Part shown: positions 63,421 to 64,000 of the stretch, in pieces | How the letters are laid out: each line of letters opens with the position of its first letter | Position numbering within the stretch: position 1 is the first letter of the stretch | Origin: Oceanobacillus oncorhynchi | GTDB taxonomy: Bacteria; Bacillota; Bacilli; Bacillales; Amphibacillaceae | Assembly (NCBI RefSeq): GCF_000821065.1 | Contig: NZ_CDGG01000001.1 | Location: forward strand, 4,544,005-4,608,004 | DNA: 64,000 bases | Reading direction: 5' to 3' | The notes under the pieces: generated by a model | The model's input: the letters and a program-made list of their open reading frames with translations, nothing else | Databases searched by the model: none | Told to the model about the DNA's origin: nothing | Program-made: the position numbers and the translations under genes

Positions 63421-63828
63421 GGAGCTGGACGCGGCTTTTTTCTATAAATAGTTATCCACAAAGCAATAATTCTATAATTTCCTATGCCACAAAAAAATAC
63501 ACTCATTTTCCTCTCCCGGATAATCGGTATAGAATGGATTTATGAGATATATTCAATATAAAGAAAGTCCTTCATTGTATATGTTTCTTATCGTGGATTT
63601 TTATGAATGTCTTCAAATAATACATACACATTTGAAGAGGTTCACCATACAGCACGTATATTTCAAAGACAGTACACCAATAAAATTCTATTTTTTATGT
63701 ATGATTATAATAACAGCTAAATAGAAGTACTAAAAACTTGTATTAATGCTAGCTTATAAATAGAATGCTTGGTCGATGTTTATCCTAGCGATTTTTCGTT
63801 CAGTAACATTCTTTCATATATTTCTAAA

Positions 63829-63865
63829 CAAAAAAAGAGCTAAGCATGATGCTTAACTCTTTTTC
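63829..63865 (-). terminator. rRNA operon terminator
   Basis: Near-perfect stem AAAGAGTTAAGCAT / ATGCTTAGCTCTTT with one mismatch, T-run on the minus strand, 8 nt after the 5S gene end. Confidence 0.9.
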
Positions 63866-63872
63866 AATATGC

Positions 63873-63989
63873 TGCCTGGCAACGTCCTACTCTCGCAGGG
63901 GGAAGCCCCCAACTACCATTGGCGCTGAAGAACTTAACTTCTGTGTTCGGCATGGGAACAGGTGTGACCTCTTCGCTCTCGCCACCAGA
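63873..63989 (-). rRNA. rrf: 5S ribosomal RNA
   Basis: About 117 nt on the minus strand. Diagnostic segments are GGTGGCGAGAGCGAAGAGGT at the 5' end, CACACCTGTTCCCATGCCGA, GAAGTTAAGTTCTTCAGCGC and the 3' end GAGAGTAGGACGTTGCCAGG, as in Bacillaceae 5S rRNA. The 23S and 16S genes should lie beyond the right edge. Ends are accurate to a few bases. Confidence 0.95.
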
Positions 63990-64000
63990 CAATAAAATAT

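Noticed and set aside
63452..63460. Perfect DnaA box TTATCCACA
   Set aside because: A single 9-mer in 64 kb is expected by chance; no cluster, no AT-rich unwinding element or dnaA/dnaN gene, so not an origin.
63542..63724. Sixty-codon reading frame between the repeat and the rRNA operon
   Set aside because: No ribosome binding site, composition typical of random AT-rich DNA, no recognisable motif.
1..64000. CRISPR arrays, tRNA genes, prophage or toxin-antitoxin modules
   Set aside because: I read both strands and found no regularly spaced repeats, no tRNA-like cloverleaf, and no integrase, capsid or toxin-type gene. A tRNA scan would settle the tRNA question.

Overview
The window is low-GC Firmicutes DNA, most likely from Oceanobacillus or a close halotolerant relative. 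This rests on gene content and order, not on a database search. The order murC, sftA, ytpRQP, ytoQ, ytoP, ytzB, ytnP on the left and trmB, ytzH, ytmP, ytlR, ytlQ, thpR, ytzG, ytgP, ytfP on the right follows the Bacillus subtilis yt- region. A mevalonate-type HMG-CoA synthase and a quinol oxidase operon fit Oceanobacillus/Virgibacillus. Start regions mostly carry strong GGAGG-type ribosome binding sites. Most genes lie on the minus strand. No gene is obviously frameshifted; only a tiny coding-like fragment at the left edge looks broken.

Left part (1-15 kb): murC, the DNA translocase sftA and the ytpP-ytpQ-ytpR operon, then a palindromic dispersed repeat interrupted by a group II intron with an intact reverse transcriptase. 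After these come ytoQ, a YjjX-type NTPase, an M42 aminopeptidase, ytzB, a lactonase-like hydrolase, and a sodium:solute symporter with its small membrane partner behind a CcpA-type cre site.

Middle (15-40 kb): a FUSC-type membrane protein, succinate-semialdehyde dehydrogenase, mvaS, the SbcCD nuclease, a YkuI-like EAL protein with several altered active-site residues, the qoxABCD terminal oxidase operon, a secreted very acidic protein, a small MerR-like protein and a ZIP metal transporter. The methylcitrate cycle operon (prpC-prpD-prpB) follows, with a divergent LysR regulator and a cre site. Then come an AEC permease, a DCC protein, a DUF378 protein and ornithine aminotransferase.

Right part (40-64 kb): a SWIM/SNF2 helicase, release factor 3, the RNA polymerase recycling helicase HelD, an M20 amidohydrolase with a permease, a uracil permease with a complete PyrR attenuator leader, the trmB-to-ytfP block, a DAACS symporter, and at the right edge the 5S rRNA and terminator of an rRNA operon that continues outside the window.

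The most interesting signals are four. (1) The group II intron's predicted removal rejoins a dispersed palindromic repeat, relatives of which occur at several other intergenic sites here. (2) A gene-free segment next to helD holds a perfect TTGACA-N17-TATAAT promoter followed about 110 nt later by an intrinsic terminator, a candidate small RNA. (3) The PyrR leader of the uracil permease is visible in full. (4) The acidic secreted protein resembles processed surface proteins but lacks a sorting signal. I saw no CRISPR array, prophage or clear novel multi-gene defence system.
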